Positions 53,541 to 63,058 of a DNA stretch of 64,000 nt are shown here, in pieces (position 1 is the stretch's first letter; each line of letters opens with the position of its first letter). This stretch comes from Methanoculleus frigidifontis (GTDB lineage: Archaea > Halobacteriota > Methanomicrobia > Methanomicrobiales > Methanoculleaceae): positions 186,001 through 250,000 of the forward strand of contig NZ_VCYH01000003.1 in the NCBI RefSeq assembly GCF_030464345.1. Reading direction: 5' to 3'. Both the position numbers and the translations under genes were made by a program. Below the pieces are notes generated by a model. That model made no database searches. It was not told where the DNA came from and was given only the letters and a program-made list of their open reading frames with translations.

Positions 53541-53777
53541 TCAGATCAGGGGTGCAATGGTCAGGATGTTATTGCCGCGGATAACGACGGTGCCGAGTGT
53601 GCGCCCCCTCTGTTCTCCCGAATACTCGATGGTTTCGTCCATATGGATGTTCAGGTGCTCGTCGACTGCCATCAGGCGGCCCTGGAGTTTGCGGCCGTCA
53701 TCCTTAATTTCAACGACAACTTTGGAATCAACAAGCGAAAAAACTTTTTTAACTGGAAGTACAATGCCGTTAACCAT
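53541..53777 (-). CDS. Archaeal LSm (Sm-like) RNA-binding protein
   Basis: A 78-residue Sm protein. Sm1 is visible as VEIKDDGRKLQGRLMAVDEHL-type sequence with NIHMDETIEY, and Sm2 as LGTVVIRGNNILTIAPL. Such proteins form heptameric rings that bind U-rich RNA. A TATA-like CTTAATTAC at about 53800-53808 lies 26 nt before the ATG, giving a leaderless transcript that also includes the winged-helix gene. Confidence 0.93.
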   Translation of the reverse strand: MVNGIVLPVKKVFSLVDSKVVVEIKDDGRKLQGRLMAVDEHLNIHMDETIEYSGEQRGRTLGTVVIRGNNILTIAPLI

Positions 53778-53916
53778 CCGTTCTAATGTGGTTATTGTCT
53801 GTAATTAAGGTTTCCATGAGCTGCAGCGGCCGCCGATCCGGGCGGCACCGCGTGCGCGCCGGACGCGGTGCCGCGTATTTAGACAAACTTAATTGCGCAA
53901 ACATCGAACTGTTTGC

Positions 53917-54813
53917 ATGATGAGAACCGCCCTGTTCTGTGTTACTCTTGTTCTTCTCCTCACCACGGCGGGCTGTCTGCAGGCCACCGACGATGCGGCA
54001 GCCACCCTGGCGGTTACCGACGACACCGGCGTGCAGGCCGTGCTCTCGACCCCGGTTGCACGGGTCGTGTCGCTTGCCCCGAGCGAGACCGAGGTCGTCT
54101 GTGCTCTCGGGATGGACGCTCTGCTCGTCGGAAAGACTGATTACTGCAACTACCCGCCGAAGATCGAAGGCGCGCAGTCGGTCGGCGGGCCGAAGACGCT
54201 CAATGTCGAGAAGATCATCGGGCTGCAGCCCGATCTCGTTCTCGCCACCACGGTGACCGATACCACAAAGATCGAAGGGATACGGGCGATGGGGATCCCG
54301 GTCCTCATCTTCAGGCTCGAATCGCTGGAAGACATCCATCGCAACATCGAAACCGTCGGTACGGTGCTGGACTGTCCGGACGCGGCGGCGGCCCTGGTCG
54401 GCAGGATGCAGGAGCGGGAAGCAAACGTATCCGCCGCCCGGCACCCTGCAGAACCGGCGGCGGTGCTCTACGTCCTCTGGGACGACCCGCTCTACGTGGC
54501 AGGGAACAATACGCTGCAGGACGACCTGATCCGCCGGGCCGGCGGTGTCAACATCATGGCCGATGCTGAGGGCTACGTCGTCGCATCCGATGAAGCGGTG
54601 CTCACCCGGGCGCCGGATGTCATCATCGCCTCCACGTCGCACACGGCCGGTACGGCACCGATCAAGGACCGCCTCCTCGCCAGGTCTGTATTCGCGGATG
54701 TTCCGGCATTCCGGAACGGCCACATCGTCACCATCGACGCCGACCTGGCCAACCGCCCCGGACCGCGGATGGTCGATACGCTGGAGCTCTTCGCCGCATG
54801 CATCAACGCATAA
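53917..54813 (+). CDS. BtuF-like ABC substrate-binding lipoprotein
   Basis: A cobalamin/iron-type binding protein of about 298 residues. Signal peptide MMRTALFCVTLVLLLTTAGC ends in a lipobox. RVVSLAPSETEVVCALGMDA is the typical BtuF N-lobe and FADVPAFRNGHIVTIDADL the C-lobe. A CTTAATT box 26 nt before the ATG at 53917 indicates a leaderless start. It is followed by the permease and a fused ATPase. The context does not decide between cobamide and another chelate; cobamide import is plausible. Confidence 0.9.
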   Translation: MMRTALFCVTLVLLLTTAGCLQATDDAAATLAVTDDTGVQAVLSTPVARVVSLAPSETEVVCALGMDALLVGKTDYCNYPPKIEGAQSVGGPKTLNVEKIIGLQPDLVLATTVTDTTKIEGIRAMGIPVLIFRLESLEDIHRNIETVGTVLDCPDAAAALVGRMQEREANVSAARHPAEPAAVLYVLWDDPLYVAGNNTLQDDLIRRAGGVNIMADAEGYVVASDEAVLTRAPDVIIASTSHTAGTAPIKDRLLARSVFADVPAFRNGHIVTIDADLANRPGPRMVDTLELFAACINA

Positions 54814-55820
54814 ATCCCCTGTGGATGTATCTCGGCTGTTCTGTGCTCCTTCTGGCCAGCGCGGTTCTTGCGGTCTGCATCGGGGAGTCGCCGATAGACT
54901 GCCGGACGGTGTTTGCGATCGTCGCCGCCCACCTGCTGGACCCCGGAGCCGGATATGCCACAGCGGACGAGACGATCATCATGCTCATCCGGATCCCGCG
55001 GGTGATTCTCGCCGCGTTCGTCGGGGCGAGCCTCGCCGTATCCGGCGCGGTGCTTCAGAGCCTCTTCCGCAATCCCATGGCCGATCCGTTCATCCTCGGC
55101 ATCTCGAACGGTGCCGCGCTCGGCGCCTCTGCAGTCCTGCTCTACGGTGTTTCGTTCGGCCTCGGCCTCTTCAACCTGCCGCTGGCGGCGTTCGTCTCCG
55201 GGACAGTGACGATCCTGCTGGTCTACGAGCTGGCGCGGACCGGGAACCGGGTGGCGACGAATACCCTCCTCCTTTCCGGGATAGCCGCATCGGCGTTTAT
55301 GTCCGCCTGCACTTCTTTTCTGCTCTTCGTGTCGAACGAAAACCTCCACCAGGTCATATTCTGGATGATGGGCGGCTTTGCCGGCCGGACCTGGGAGCAC
55401 GTCGTCATGCTGCTGCCGTTTACCCTGCTCGGCGTCGGCGTCTTCCTGACTCTTGCCCGTCCCCTGAACGCGCTGATGTTCGGGGAGGAGTCGGCGCTCT
55501 ACCTCGGCGTGCGGGTCGAGCGGCTGAAGAAGATCCTGCTCGTCGTATCGGCGGTCGTCACCGGAGCAGCGGTTGCGGTGAGCGGGATCATCGGGTTTGT
55601 GGGGCTGATCGTCCCGCACATCGTCCGGCTCATCGCCGGATCCGACCATCGCGTCCTGCTGCCGCTCTCGGTCCTCATCGGTGCGACGTTCCTCATCCTC
55701 GCCGATCTCCTGGCGCGGCTCGTCATCGCTCCGGCGGAACTTCCTATCGGCGTCATCACCGCGCTCTGCGGTGCCCCGTTCTTTGTCTACCTCCTGCGGT
55801 CGCGGCGGGGTGCGGCATGA
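54798..55820 (+). CDS. BtuC/FecD-type ABC permease
   Basis: A 340-residue permease with about ten helices and FecCD motifs RIPRVILAAFVGASLAVSGA, LFRNPMADPFILGISNGAAL and VGLIVPHIVRLIAG. It begins 16 bp before the binding-protein stop. The stop overlaps the ATPase ATG (ATGA). It forms the homodimeric channel of the importer. Confidence 0.93.
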   Translation: MHQRINPLWMYLGCSVLLLASAVLAVCIGESPIDCRTVFAIVAAHLLDPGAGYATADETIIMLIRIPRVILAAFVGASLAVSGAVLQSLFRNPMADPFILGISNGAALGASAVLLYGVSFGLGLFNLPLAAFVSGTVTILLVYELARTGNRVATNTLLLSGIAASAFMSACTSFLLFVSNENLHQVIFWMMGGFAGRTWEHVVMLLPFTLLGVGVFLTLARPLNALMFGEESALYLGVRVERLKKILLVVSAVVTGAAVAVSGIIGFVGLIVPHIVRLIAGSDHRVLLPLSVLIGATFLILADLLARLVIAPAELPIGVITALCGAPFFVYLLRSRRGAA

Positions 55821-57094
55821 ACCGGCTCGACGTGAACGCCGTCGGGTATGCCTTCGGCAGCAAGACCGTTCTCGACGGCGTCAGCATGACCTGCGCCGAG
55901 GGGGAACTCGTCGGTGTCGTGGGGCCGAACGGCTGCGGGAAGACGACGCTGATGCGGTGCATGGCGGGGTATCTTGTTCCGGATGCCGGCTCGATCGCGT
56001 ACAACGGCCGCCCGCTCCGGGATCTCCCGCCGCGTGAGTGCGCCCGGATACGGGCGGTCGTGGAGCAGCAGCTCGTAACGCCGTTCGACTTCTCGGTCTA
56101 CGAGTACGTGATGCTCGGCAGGACACCGTATCTCGGCCGGTTCGGCTCGGAGACTACGGAGGATCACCGCTATGTCGAGGATGCGCTCGGTCTGACCGGG
56201 AGTTCTCCTTTCCGCGACCGGCTGATAGGCACCCTCTCCGGCGGCGAACTGCAGCGGGTGATGATCGCCCGGGCGCTTGCCCAACGCCCCGGGATTCTCC
56301 TGCTGGACGAGCCGACATCGCACCTCGATGTCCGGTACCGGCTTGAGATCATGCACCTGCTCCGCGACCTCGGCGGTGAGCGGGCCGTCGTCGCGGTTCT
56401 CCACGACATCAATGATGCCTATGCCTTCTGCGACCGCGTGCTGCTCCTGCGGCAGGCGAAAGCGGTCGCGTTCGGGCCGCCTGCAGAAGTCCTCACGGCC
56501 GGTGCGCTCAGCGATGTCTTCGGTGTCGTCGCACACCCGCTGGAGCATCCCGGGACGCCTGCTCCTGTGCTGTCGTTCACCCTGCCGACGCCCGTCCGCC
56601 GCAGACGGGCAGGACGCATCGTCGTCATCGCCGGGGGCGGCTCTGGGCGGCATGTCATCGCGTCGCTGGTGCACGAAGGCTATGATCTGCGGGTGGGCGT
56701 TCTGAACGAGGGCGACCGCGACCTCGAGCTTGCCCGTTCACTTGGGTGCCCGGCGCTGACGGAACCGCCGTTCTCCCGGATTGGGCAGGGCAGCCTGGAT
56801 GCGCTCCGGGACTGGTGCATGGATGCCGACGCGATCGTGCTCGCGGCGATGCCGGTCGGCGAGGGAAACCTCGGCAACCTCGTCGTCGCGGAGGAGCTGC
56901 TCGGCACAAAGCCCCTGGTGCTCTTCGCCCGCGATCAGACCTTCGGGTGCCTCGATTTCACCGGGGGCCGCGGCGAAGAGGCATACCGGTCCGTTGCACA
57001 GGGCGCTCCGGTCGCATCGTCGGTCGGGGAGCTGCTCGGGCTGCTCGAACGGGAGATCCCAAAGGCGCCTTCGCTCTCCGGTGCGGAGGAGTGA
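55817..57094 (+). CDS. BtuD/FecE-type ATPase fused to a C-terminal Rossmann-like domain
   Basis: A 425-residue protein. Residues 1-255 are a normal importer ATPase: Walker A GPNGCGKTT (36-44), signature LSGGELQR, Walker B ILLLDEPTSHLD and VLHDINDAYAF. From about residue 258 a second domain starts RIVVIAGGGSGRHVIASLVH and GYDLRVGVLNEGDRDLELAR, then VLAAMPVGEGNLGNLVVAEE, a nucleotide-binding-like alpha/beta fold not found in standard BtuD. It may sense or modify the imported ligand or couple import to metabolism. The ATG overlaps the permease stop. Confidence 0.88.
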   Translation: MNRLDVNAVGYAFGSKTVLDGVSMTCAEGELVGVVGPNGCGKTTLMRCMAGYLVPDAGSIAYNGRPLRDLPPRECARIRAVVEQQLVTPFDFSVYEYVMLGRTPYLGRFGSETTEDHRYVEDALGLTGSSPFRDRLIGTLSGGELQRVMIARALAQRPGILLLDEPTSHLDVRYRLEIMHLLRDLGGERAVVAVLHDINDAYAFCDRVLLLRQAKAVAFGPPAEVLTAGALSDVFGVVAHPLEHPGTPAPVLSFTLPTPVRRRRAGRIVVIAGGGSGRHVIASLVHEGYDLRVGVLNEGDRDLELARSLGCPALTEPPFSRIGQGSLDALRDWCMDADAIVLAAMPVGEGNLGNLVVAEELLGTKPLVLFARDQTFGCLDFTGGRGEEAYRSVAQGAPVASSVGELLGLLEREIPKAPSLSGAEE

Positions 57095-57238
57095 GGGGCG
57101 CCGCTTCACCGGGCGGGGACAACAATTGCGCCGGTCACCCCTTATGGGGTTTTTCGAAGATCCGGCCAGGATGCGGCTTTGTCAGTCGCGATACGCGGGA
57201 CTGTCTGAAGAAGAGAACGGGCTCGGAAAGAAAAGAGA

Positions 57239-58336
57239 TTATTCGGGGAGGGGTCCCCATCTGTCCTTCAGCTGCTCTTCGACACCGGGAAGGGTCGTGT
57301 ACTCCATCTCGTCGAGTGAGAGGCGGTGGGGCTCGAACGGCCCGTGGTTCCGCATAATCTCCGAGATCTCGCAGCATTTGTTGCGGACGAGGTCGAACGC
57401 CGGGTCGTCGAACATATCGGCGGGGCCGATGAGCTTGCCGTCCGAGACCTGGAACCCGAGACAGATCACGCGGGGCGGTCCGTCGAACTGGGTGCAGTTG
57501 GCATCGCAGACGCCGACCGGCATGAACGGCCCGTGGTGCGACCCGCGCATCCAGCCTGCAACCAGGATCGGCGTCCGGAAGGGATCGATGACCTCGCCGA
57601 CGGAGGGGAACCCGCTCTGGGCGCGGACGACCATGACCGGGTCGTCCTTGCCGACGTAGCGTCCGGCCATCATGTTCAGGCGCTGCGTGCTCGTCGACGC
57701 GGCGATCTCGCCGTTCTTCTTCCAGACGTACTTGATGACGTAGCGGGACGGCGCACCGATATACGCGAGCAGACTGTAGATGTCCTCCGGGGTGTGGAAG
57801 TGGATCTTCCGCTTCTCAATAAGGTCGTGGACCTCGAAGGTAAAGCCGTCGTGCATCGACGGGTCGATGACGAGACCCGACGTGTTGAAGGGGTCTGCAA
57901 ACATCTTGTAGAGGAAGAAGTTCCATGCACCGGGCTCGGTCTTGTCTGCCATGAAGACGAGAAGCGGATCGCTGCCCCGCTCCTCAAACTCCATCTCCGC
58001 AACGCCGGGTCCCATGCCCTTGACGTTGCCGCTGAAGGCGTCGCCGAGGAGGTCCTGTCCGGCGCCGTAGAGTTTCATCTCTTTTGCCATCTTGGCGCAT
58101 TCCATGAAGATGTTCCACGCGAGTTCGTGGATCTCGGCGTTGTCTTCACCCTTGGTGTGGGTTATGATGAGCTCGAGATCGTCGCCGCAGTGGGTCACAA
58201 AAGAGTCGGTAATGATCGTCCCTTCGACCTCTTTCAGCATCTGGGCTGCTTTTTCAAGAAGTTTCGGGTGGGTGCGGGAGTGTCCGGGGAAGCTCCCTAC
58301 ATCTGCCTTGATAACCGAGACGGTGGTCTTTGCCAT
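57239..58336 (-). CDS. fbp: Class V fructose-1,6-bisphosphate aldolase/phosphatase
   Basis: A 365-residue bifunctional gluconeogenic enzyme that condenses triose phosphates and dephosphorylates the product. MAKTTVSVIKADVGSFPGHS starts the protein; metal-binding acidic residues are in KADVGS and LGDAFSGN, and the conserved YVWKKNGEIAAS and GFPSVGEVIDPFRTPI are present. The ATG at 58336 is chosen because GGTGAT lies just upstream and the N-terminus fits the family. A TATA-like ACCTATATGG lies near 58375. Confidence 0.94.
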   Translation of the reverse strand: MAKTTVSVIKADVGSFPGHSRTHPKLLEKAAQMLKEVEGTIITDSFVTHCGDDLELIITHTKGEDNAEIHELAWNIFMECAKMAKEMKLYGAGQDLLGDAFSGNVKGMGPGVAEMEFEERGSDPLLVFMADKTEPGAWNFFLYKMFADPFNTSGLVIDPSMHDGFTFEVHDLIEKRKIHFHTPEDIYSLLAYIGAPSRYVIKYVWKKNGEIAASTSTQRLNMMAGRYVGKDDPVMVVRAQSGFPSVGEVIDPFRTPILVAGWMRGSHHGPFMPVGVCDANCTQFDGPPRVICLGFQVSDGKLIGPADMFDDPAFDLVRNKCCEISEIMRNHGPFEPHRLSLDEMEYTTLPGVEEQLKDRWGPLPE

Positions 58337-58438
58337 AGTATCACCAATAGTACCATGGGCATAGCTCCTATCCATATAGGTTTTGCCCTATAGGTACATG
58401 CGTCCAAGACGAAAAAAGGTTGGTGAACCGTTAACGGC

Positions 58439-58894
58439 TCAGTCGATCTGTATCGCCTTGCCCCGCTTGAATTTGACTTCCAGAACGCCGTTTTTATATG
58501 AGGATTGCATTGATTCGGCATCGACGGCCGGAAGGTCGACCGAGGTCAACTGGTTGCCTTCGGCGATGACGGTCAGCGTCCCGGCGATGGTTGAGAGGTT
58601 GATCTTGTCCTTCTCGACGCCCGGCAGGTCGATTGCCACCGTCACTTCGTCGTCGGTCAGGTATACTTCGGCGATAGGTTCGATGGAGCCCTCGGATGTA
58701 GACTGGGCTTCGACATCATGAGCTCCGCTCTCCGAAGCAAGTTCGGCCTTCGCTGCGTCCATATCGGTGATGACGATCTTGAAACCGTAGGCAAAGGGTC
58801 TGTTTGTGTCCCCCTGCTCTTTCATCCCCTGTTCCATGAGGCGTTTCATCAGTTCGTTGAGTTGCTGGAAGATGTCTGCTGGGCTGTCGGTCAT
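58439..58894 (-). CDS. Small heat shock protein (Hsp20/alpha-crystallin family)
   Basis: A protein of about 151 residues. The N-terminal half is rich in Met, Gln and Lys, and the alpha-crystallin domain begins VYLTDDEVTVAIDLPGVEKD and ends in SSYKNGVLEVKFKRG (G-V-L motif). It holds unfolding proteins during stress. MTDSPADIFQQL at 58894 is taken as the start; two earlier in-frame codons exist within 9 bp. It lies just downstream of cdc48 on the same strand, forming a proteostasis pair. Confidence 0.88.
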   Translation of the reverse strand: MTDSPADIFQQLNELMKRLMEQGMKEQGDTNRPFAYGFKIVITDMDAAKAELASESGAHDVEAQSTSEGSIEPIAEVYLTDDEVTVAIDLPGVEKDKINLSTIAGTLTVIAEGNQLTSVDLPAVDAESMQSSYKNGVLEVKFKRGKAIQID

Positions 58895-58951
58895 ATGCAT
58901 CACTGTCGCTTGCTGTTGCTGCTGTGGGGCGGATGGTCGTACCGCCCTCCA

Positions 58952-58971
58952 AGAGAAGAGCCCTCTCTTCT
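58952..58971 (-). repeat. 8-bp hairpin between cdc48 and hsp20
   Basis: GAGAAGAG and CTCTTCTC are perfect complements around a 4-nt loop, between the cdc48 stop and the hsp20 start. No T-tract follows, so it may be an mRNA-processing or stability element rather than a terminator. Confidence 0.45.
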
Positions 58972-58999
58972 CCCCTTTCGGAAAAAGATGGGATCTTCG

Positions 59000-61420
59000 T
59001 TAGAACGCCGTTCCTGCCACCGGCAGGGGCCGCTCTATTCTGGATTTCAGTTCCTGGGTGAGGCGCTTGATATCGCTGAAATTCTTCTTCCTCTTGTAGA
59101 CCTCGGCCTTGAGAGCCCTGACAAGATCCTTGATTTCAGCCTCTCCTTTCCCTGTCTCCCGCATCTCGGCGCGCCTGATCGTCGAGACAGCCTCTTCGAG
59201 CGTCGAACGCTGCTCCTGGTTGTAGATGATCTCCCAGGAATGGCGTTCGTGCTCCTCCAGCTTGTCCATGTCAAGCGTGCCTTTCACGCGGGAGAGGGCT
59301 TCTTCGAAGTCGCTGCGGGTGACCTGGATGTTGCGGGCTGCGTTGCGCCGCTCCTCCTCGGTCTTGTCAGCCATCGATGCGATAAACTTGCGCATGGCCG
59401 CGATCTTTGCCTCGCGGACCACCGCTTCGATATCGGCACCGACGTAGCCTTCGGTCCTCTCGACCATGTCGTCGATGCTGACATCGCCGGCAAGGATCTC
59501 TTTCTCCCGAAGGTAGACTTCGAAGATCTTTCTTCTGCCTTCCCGGTCAGGCGGCGGAACGTAGATGATCCGGTCTAACCTTCCCGGGCGCAGCAGCGCC
59601 TCGTCCAACATGTCCGGGCGGTTGGTAGCGCCGAGTACCATGACATTGTTGAGCTCCTCGAGGCCGTCGAGCTCTGTCAAGATCTGGCTTACCACACTCT
59701 CAGTTACGTGGGATGATCCTATATAAGTACCGCGTTTTGGTATGAGCGCATCAATTTCATCAAAGAAGATAATTGACGGCGCAGCCTGCCGCGCTTTCCT
59801 GAATACCTCACGTACGCCCTTTTCTGACTCTCCAACCCACTTCGACAGCAGTTCAGGGCCCTTTATAGAGATGAAATTGCTTTCGCTTTCGTTAGCGACC
59901 GCCTTTGCAAGGAGGGTCTTGCCCGTACCGGGGGGGCCGAAGAGCAGGATCCCGCGGGGCGGTGCGGTGGCCAGCTGGTCGAAGACCTCCGGATATTTGA
60001 GCGGCCACTCAACGGCCTCGGTGAGTTCGCTCTTCACCTCTTCAAGGCCGCCAACGTCCTCCCAGGAGACATCGGGTATCTCCACGAGCACCTCGCGCAT
60101 CGCGCTCGGTTCGACATGTTTCAGCGCTTCGATAAAGTCGTCGTTCGAAACGCGCAGCTCCTCGATGATCTCGGCAGGGATCTCCTCCTCGATGTTGATC
60201 CGCGGAATGACCTCGCGGAGCGCATGCATCGCCGCTTCTTTTGCGAGCAGCGATATGTCGGCGCCGACGAAGCCGTGCGTCGAGCGTGCATACTCGTCGA
60301 GGTTCACATCCTCTCCAAGCGGCATGCCGCGCGTGTGGATCTGGAAGATCTCCTGCCGTCCTTTCGTGTCCGGGATGCCGATCTCGATCTCACGGTCGAA
60401 CCGGCCGCCGCGCCGGAGCGCCGGGTCGATTACGTCCGGGATGTTCGTCGCCGCGATGACCACGACCTGTCCGCGTGCCTTCAGCCCGTCCATCAGCGCC
60501 AGGAGCTGGGCGACGATGCGCCGCTCGACCTCGCCCTTCACCTCTTCGCGCTTCGGGGCGATGGAGTCGATCTCGTCGATGAAGATGATCGCGGGCGCGT
60601 TCTCCTGCGCCTCCTCGAAGACCTCACGGAGGCGCTCCTCGGACTCACCGTAGTACTTGCTCATGATCTCGGGGCCCGAGAGGGTGATGAAGTGCGCGTC
60701 GACCTCGTTTGCAACCGCCTTTGCGATCAGCGTCTTGCCGGTGCCCGGCGGGCCGTAGAGCAGCACGCCCTTCGGGGGCTCGATGCCGAGGCGCTCGAAG
60801 AGTTCGGGGTGCCGCAGCGGCAGCTCGATCATCTCGCGGACGAGCTGGAGTTCGCGCCCGAGGCCGCCGATGTCCTCGTAGTGGACGTCCGCCAGTTCTT
60901 TGCGTCCTTTCTCCGGCTCGTAGGGAGTCTCTTTGAGCTCCACCTCTGTGCTGTCGGTGACGATGACGATGCCTTTCGGGGCGACCTTGGAAATGACGAA
61001 CGTCAGGGCGTTTCCGAGGATGTTCACCCGGATGCTCTGCCCCTCGGCGACCGGTCTTCCCCGGAGCAGCCGGCCGAGGTACTGCTCTCCGCCGACAAGC
61101 CTGATCGGCTGGGTCGGCTGGATGGTGATCTTCTTTGCGTAGCCTGCTTCGGACTTCCGGATCCGCACCTTGTCGTCGATGCCTGCCTGGACGTTGCTCC
61201 GGGTGCTTCCGTCGATCCTGAGAATGCCTTTGCCGGTGTCCTGCGGGAATCCCGGCCAGACGAGTGTTGCGGCCTTGGCTCGCCCCTCGATCTCGATCAC
61301 ATCCCCGCTCACGAGATTGAGAGCCTTCATCAGATCGATGCTTAAGCGGGCAATACCACGACCGGCGTCCTCGTGAGCCGCTTCTTTGATGGTAACTTCA
61401 ACATAATTGGTATCTGCCAT
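59000..61420 (-). CDS. Cdc48/VCP-type AAA ATPase
   Basis: An 806-residue archaeal Cdc48 (VAT): N-domain (residues 1 to about 185, double-psi barrel plus CDC48_2), D1 with GPPGTGKT at about residue 222, and D2 with GPPGTGKT at about 493. Each has a Walker B ([12 protein letters not shown] and [12 protein letters not shown]). The hexamer unfolds proteins, often with the proteasome. The start follows GAGGAGG. A palindrome overlaps the presumed TATA box upstream. Confidence 0.96.
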   Translation of the reverse strand: MADTNYVEVTIKEAAHEDAGRGIARLSIDLMKALNLVSGDVIEIEGRAKAATLVWPGFPQDTGKGILRIDGSTRSNVQAGIDDKVRIRKSEAGYAKKITIQPTQPIRLVGGEQYLGRLLRGRPVAEGQSIRVNILGNALTFVISKVAPKGIVIVTDSTEVELKETPYEPEKGRKELADVHYEDIGGLGRELQLVREMIELPLRHPELFERLGIEPPKGVLLYGPPGTGKTLIAKAVANEVDAHFITLSGPEIMSKYYGESEERLREVFEEAQENAPAIIFIDEIDSIAPKREEVKGEVERRIVAQLLALMDGLKARGQVVVIAATNIPDVIDPALRRGGRFDREIEIGIPDTKGRQEIFQIHTRGMPLGEDVNLDEYARSTHGFVGADISLLAKEAAMHALREVIPRINIEEEIPAEIIEELRVSNDDFIEALKHVEPSAMREVLVEIPDVSWEDVGGLEEVKSELTEAVEWPLKYPEVFDQLATAPPRGILLFGPPGTGKTLLAKAVANESESNFISIKGPELLSKWVGESEKGVREVFRKARQAAPSIIFFDEIDALIPKRGTYIGSSHVTESVVSQILTELDGLEELNNVMVLGATNRPDMLDEALLRPGRLDRIIYVPPPDREGRRKIFEVYLREKEILAGDVSIDDMVERTEGYVGADIEAVVREAKIAAMRKFIASMADKTEEERRNAARNIQVTRSDFEEALSRVKGTLDMDKLEEHERHSWEIIYNQEQRSTLEEAVSTIRRAEMRETGKGEAEIKDLVRALKAEVYKRKKNFSDIKRLTQELKSRIERPLPVAGTAF

Positions 61421-61460
61421 ATGATTGGCCTCCTCGCGTATGTTTACCCAAGGTGAGTGC

Positions 61461-61482
61461 CAATAATATATAAATATTATTG
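61461..61482 (-). promoter_or_regulatory. cdc48 TATA box inside a perfect inverted repeat
   Basis: CAATAATAT-ATAA-ATATTATTG at 61461-61482 is a perfect 9-bp inverted repeat. Its centre contains TTTATATATT on the minus strand, about 50 nt before the ATG at 61420, placing a start site near 61444 and leaving a short leader with a GAGGAGG site. A repressor bound here would block TBP access. Confidence 0.6.
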
Positions 61483-61484
61483 TG

Positions 61485-62063
61485 TCAGGAGCGATGGTTG
61501 CAGTCGATGATACCTTTTTCGGTGACGATATAGTCCATGGTAACGTCGTTTGGCTCCGCCGGGAGGAGCGCGACCTCCTGGCAGGAATATGCGATGCCGA
61601 TGGTCACTGGGTGCGGACAGCGTTCGAGGAACCGATCGTAGTAGCCGGCACCGTATCCCAGGCGGTTGCCGCTTTTGTCGTAGGCGAGCATCGGCACGAC
61701 GACGACCTCCACATCGGCCGCCCGGGCCGGGATCTCGTGGCCGATCGGCTCGGGGACGCTGAAGGTGCTCGGCACCAGGACCGAGAGGTCTTCGAGGTAC
61801 GAGAGCCGGAGGGTGCAGGTCTCCCGCTCGATGATCGGAACGATGACCCGCTTTCCTGCTGCGAGGAGATCGGCGATGATCCCCTCTGTCTCGACCTCGG
61901 GGTCTTTGGAGGCATAGACCATGATCTCCGTGTGCCCATCGAAGAGGTCGCGGAGCCGGTCCCGGATCGCCCGGCTTTTTCGGGATGCTTCGGCCGCCGG
62001 GATGGCGCTCCGTGCCGTCTTCGCCTGCTCGCGGAGGTACTGTTTCGTCCGGCTCATTTTCAT
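61485..62063 (-). CDS. 5-formyltetrahydrofolate cyclo-ligase family protein
   Basis: A protein of about 192 residues: basic N-terminal helix [19 protein letters not shown], substrate region [13 protein letters not shown], and the family signature [18 protein letters not shown]. In bacteria it converts 5-formyl-THF to methenyl-THF. Methanogens mainly use tetrahydromethanopterin, so the natural substrate here is uncertain. The start at 62063 is chosen because the upstream codons lack family similarity. It is on the minus strand after the AhpD-like gene. Confidence 0.88.
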   Translation of the reverse strand: MKMSRTKQYLREQAKTARSAIPAAEASRKSRAIRDRLRDLFDGHTEIMVYASKDPEVETEGIIADLLAAGKRVIVPIIERETCTLRLSYLEDLSVLVPSTFSVPEPIGHEIPARAADVEVVVVPMLAYDKSGNRLGYGAGYYDRFLERCPHPVTIGIAYSCQEVALLPAEPNDVTMDYIVTEKGIIDCNHRS

Positions 62064-62114
62064 CAGGATCTCGACCGGAATGCTCTTAAGGTTTGCACAG
62101 CGGCGGTGCAAAGG

Positions 62115-62522
62115 TCACCGGCCTTCCGTCCCGCAGGCGTCGCGAAACTCCCGCAGGGCCGTCGCGAGGATCTTTGTTTTGCCGATGAGCCCGGCTATCT
62201 GGAGGGTGTCGAGGATCTCGTCGCGGCTGGATCCCGCACGGAGGGCCGCCCGGATATGCACCTTCAGGCATTTGTCGGCGCCTGCACCGGCGGCAGCGGC
62301 GACGGCAACGAGTTCTGCGGTCCGTGCGTCCAGGCTCTCGGGGCGGGCGGTTTTGTAGTCCGCGAGAGCAGCGAGGACGAACGCTTCGGGGCGCTCCTGC
62401 AGAATGGGGAAGATGAACGGCACCGTGCCCAGCATCGCTTCGGTGTCGGCGACGATGTCGTCGCCGATCTCCTCCGCGTGGCTGAGAAATGCATCGAGTA
62501 TGCGGGTATTTTCCGGATTCAT
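62115..62522 (-). CDS. Carboxymuconolactone decarboxylase (AhpD-like) family protein
   Basis: A 135-residue helical protein: MNPENTRILDAFLSHAEEIG, LDARTAELVAVAAAAGAGAD, then KCLKVHIRAALRAGSSRDEI. The usual AhpD active site CxxC is here AxxC (ADKC), with only the second cysteine and the following histidine kept, so peroxide-reducing activity is doubtful. Methanogens have several such proteins of unknown role. The start at 62522 is the only one consistent with the family length. Confidence 0.85.
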   Translation of the reverse strand: MNPENTRILDAFLSHAEEIGDDIVADTEAMLGTVPFIFPILQERPEAFVLAALADYKTARPESLDARTAELVAVAAAAGAGADKCLKVHIRAALRAGSSRDEILDTLQIAGLIGKTKILATALREFRDACGTEGR

Positions 62523-63058
62523 TGCTCTCGGTATGCAGTATGCCGCTCTTCTGCTGAAAAGGTGTTGTTTTGATCGGGCACGGCCGGTTCCTGACCGCCG
62601 TACCCTGCGTTCATTTAACATGAAAGAGCCCCTCTGCTTTCGGTTCTTGCACGTGCCCGCAGAACCGGTCACGAAGAGCGGTATGAAATGCCGGATCCGT
62701 GAATACGGTTTTTCGTTGGATTACCGCTCCCCCTGCTGCATTTCTCGGCACGCTTTCACAAGTGTCGCGGTCGGGTTCCAGAGCACCGCAAGGAATACTC
62801 ATCAATGAGCAGTGTCCGTCCCGGACTATCGCATCGGGGTGGGGACAGGGGAGGGGGCCCGGCCCCTTCCCCTGGTACCCCTCCCCCATGAAGATACTCC
62901 CCACGGTACGGTTGTCAGTGAAAGTGTTGCAGAGAGCAGACCTCGTAATGTTGTACAATGTGCTGAGCCCTTACTCAGTGAGCGTTTGATAGAGAGTCCC
63001 TGCAGCCACCGCCACGGGCGACCCGCCTGCAGCCCCGAAAAAAAGGAGTATCCGGTAT
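62523..63058. other. 536-bp gene-free region with a strong GC-rich hairpin
   Basis: Between thiC (3' end) and the AhpD-like gene, both on the minus strand. At 62846-62874 a 14-bp stem (one G-T wobble) around a single base is formed by CAGGGGAGGGGGCC and GGCCCCTTCCCCTG. Short frames overlapping it lack ribosome sites and family similarity. Confidence 0.5.
62846..62874. repeat. 14-bp GC-rich inverted repeat downstream of thiC
   Basis: Near-perfect symmetry centred on the C at 62860. It lies about 185 nt after the thiC stop. The structure could end or stabilise the thiC transcript; no T-tract is adjacent. Confidence 0.55.
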
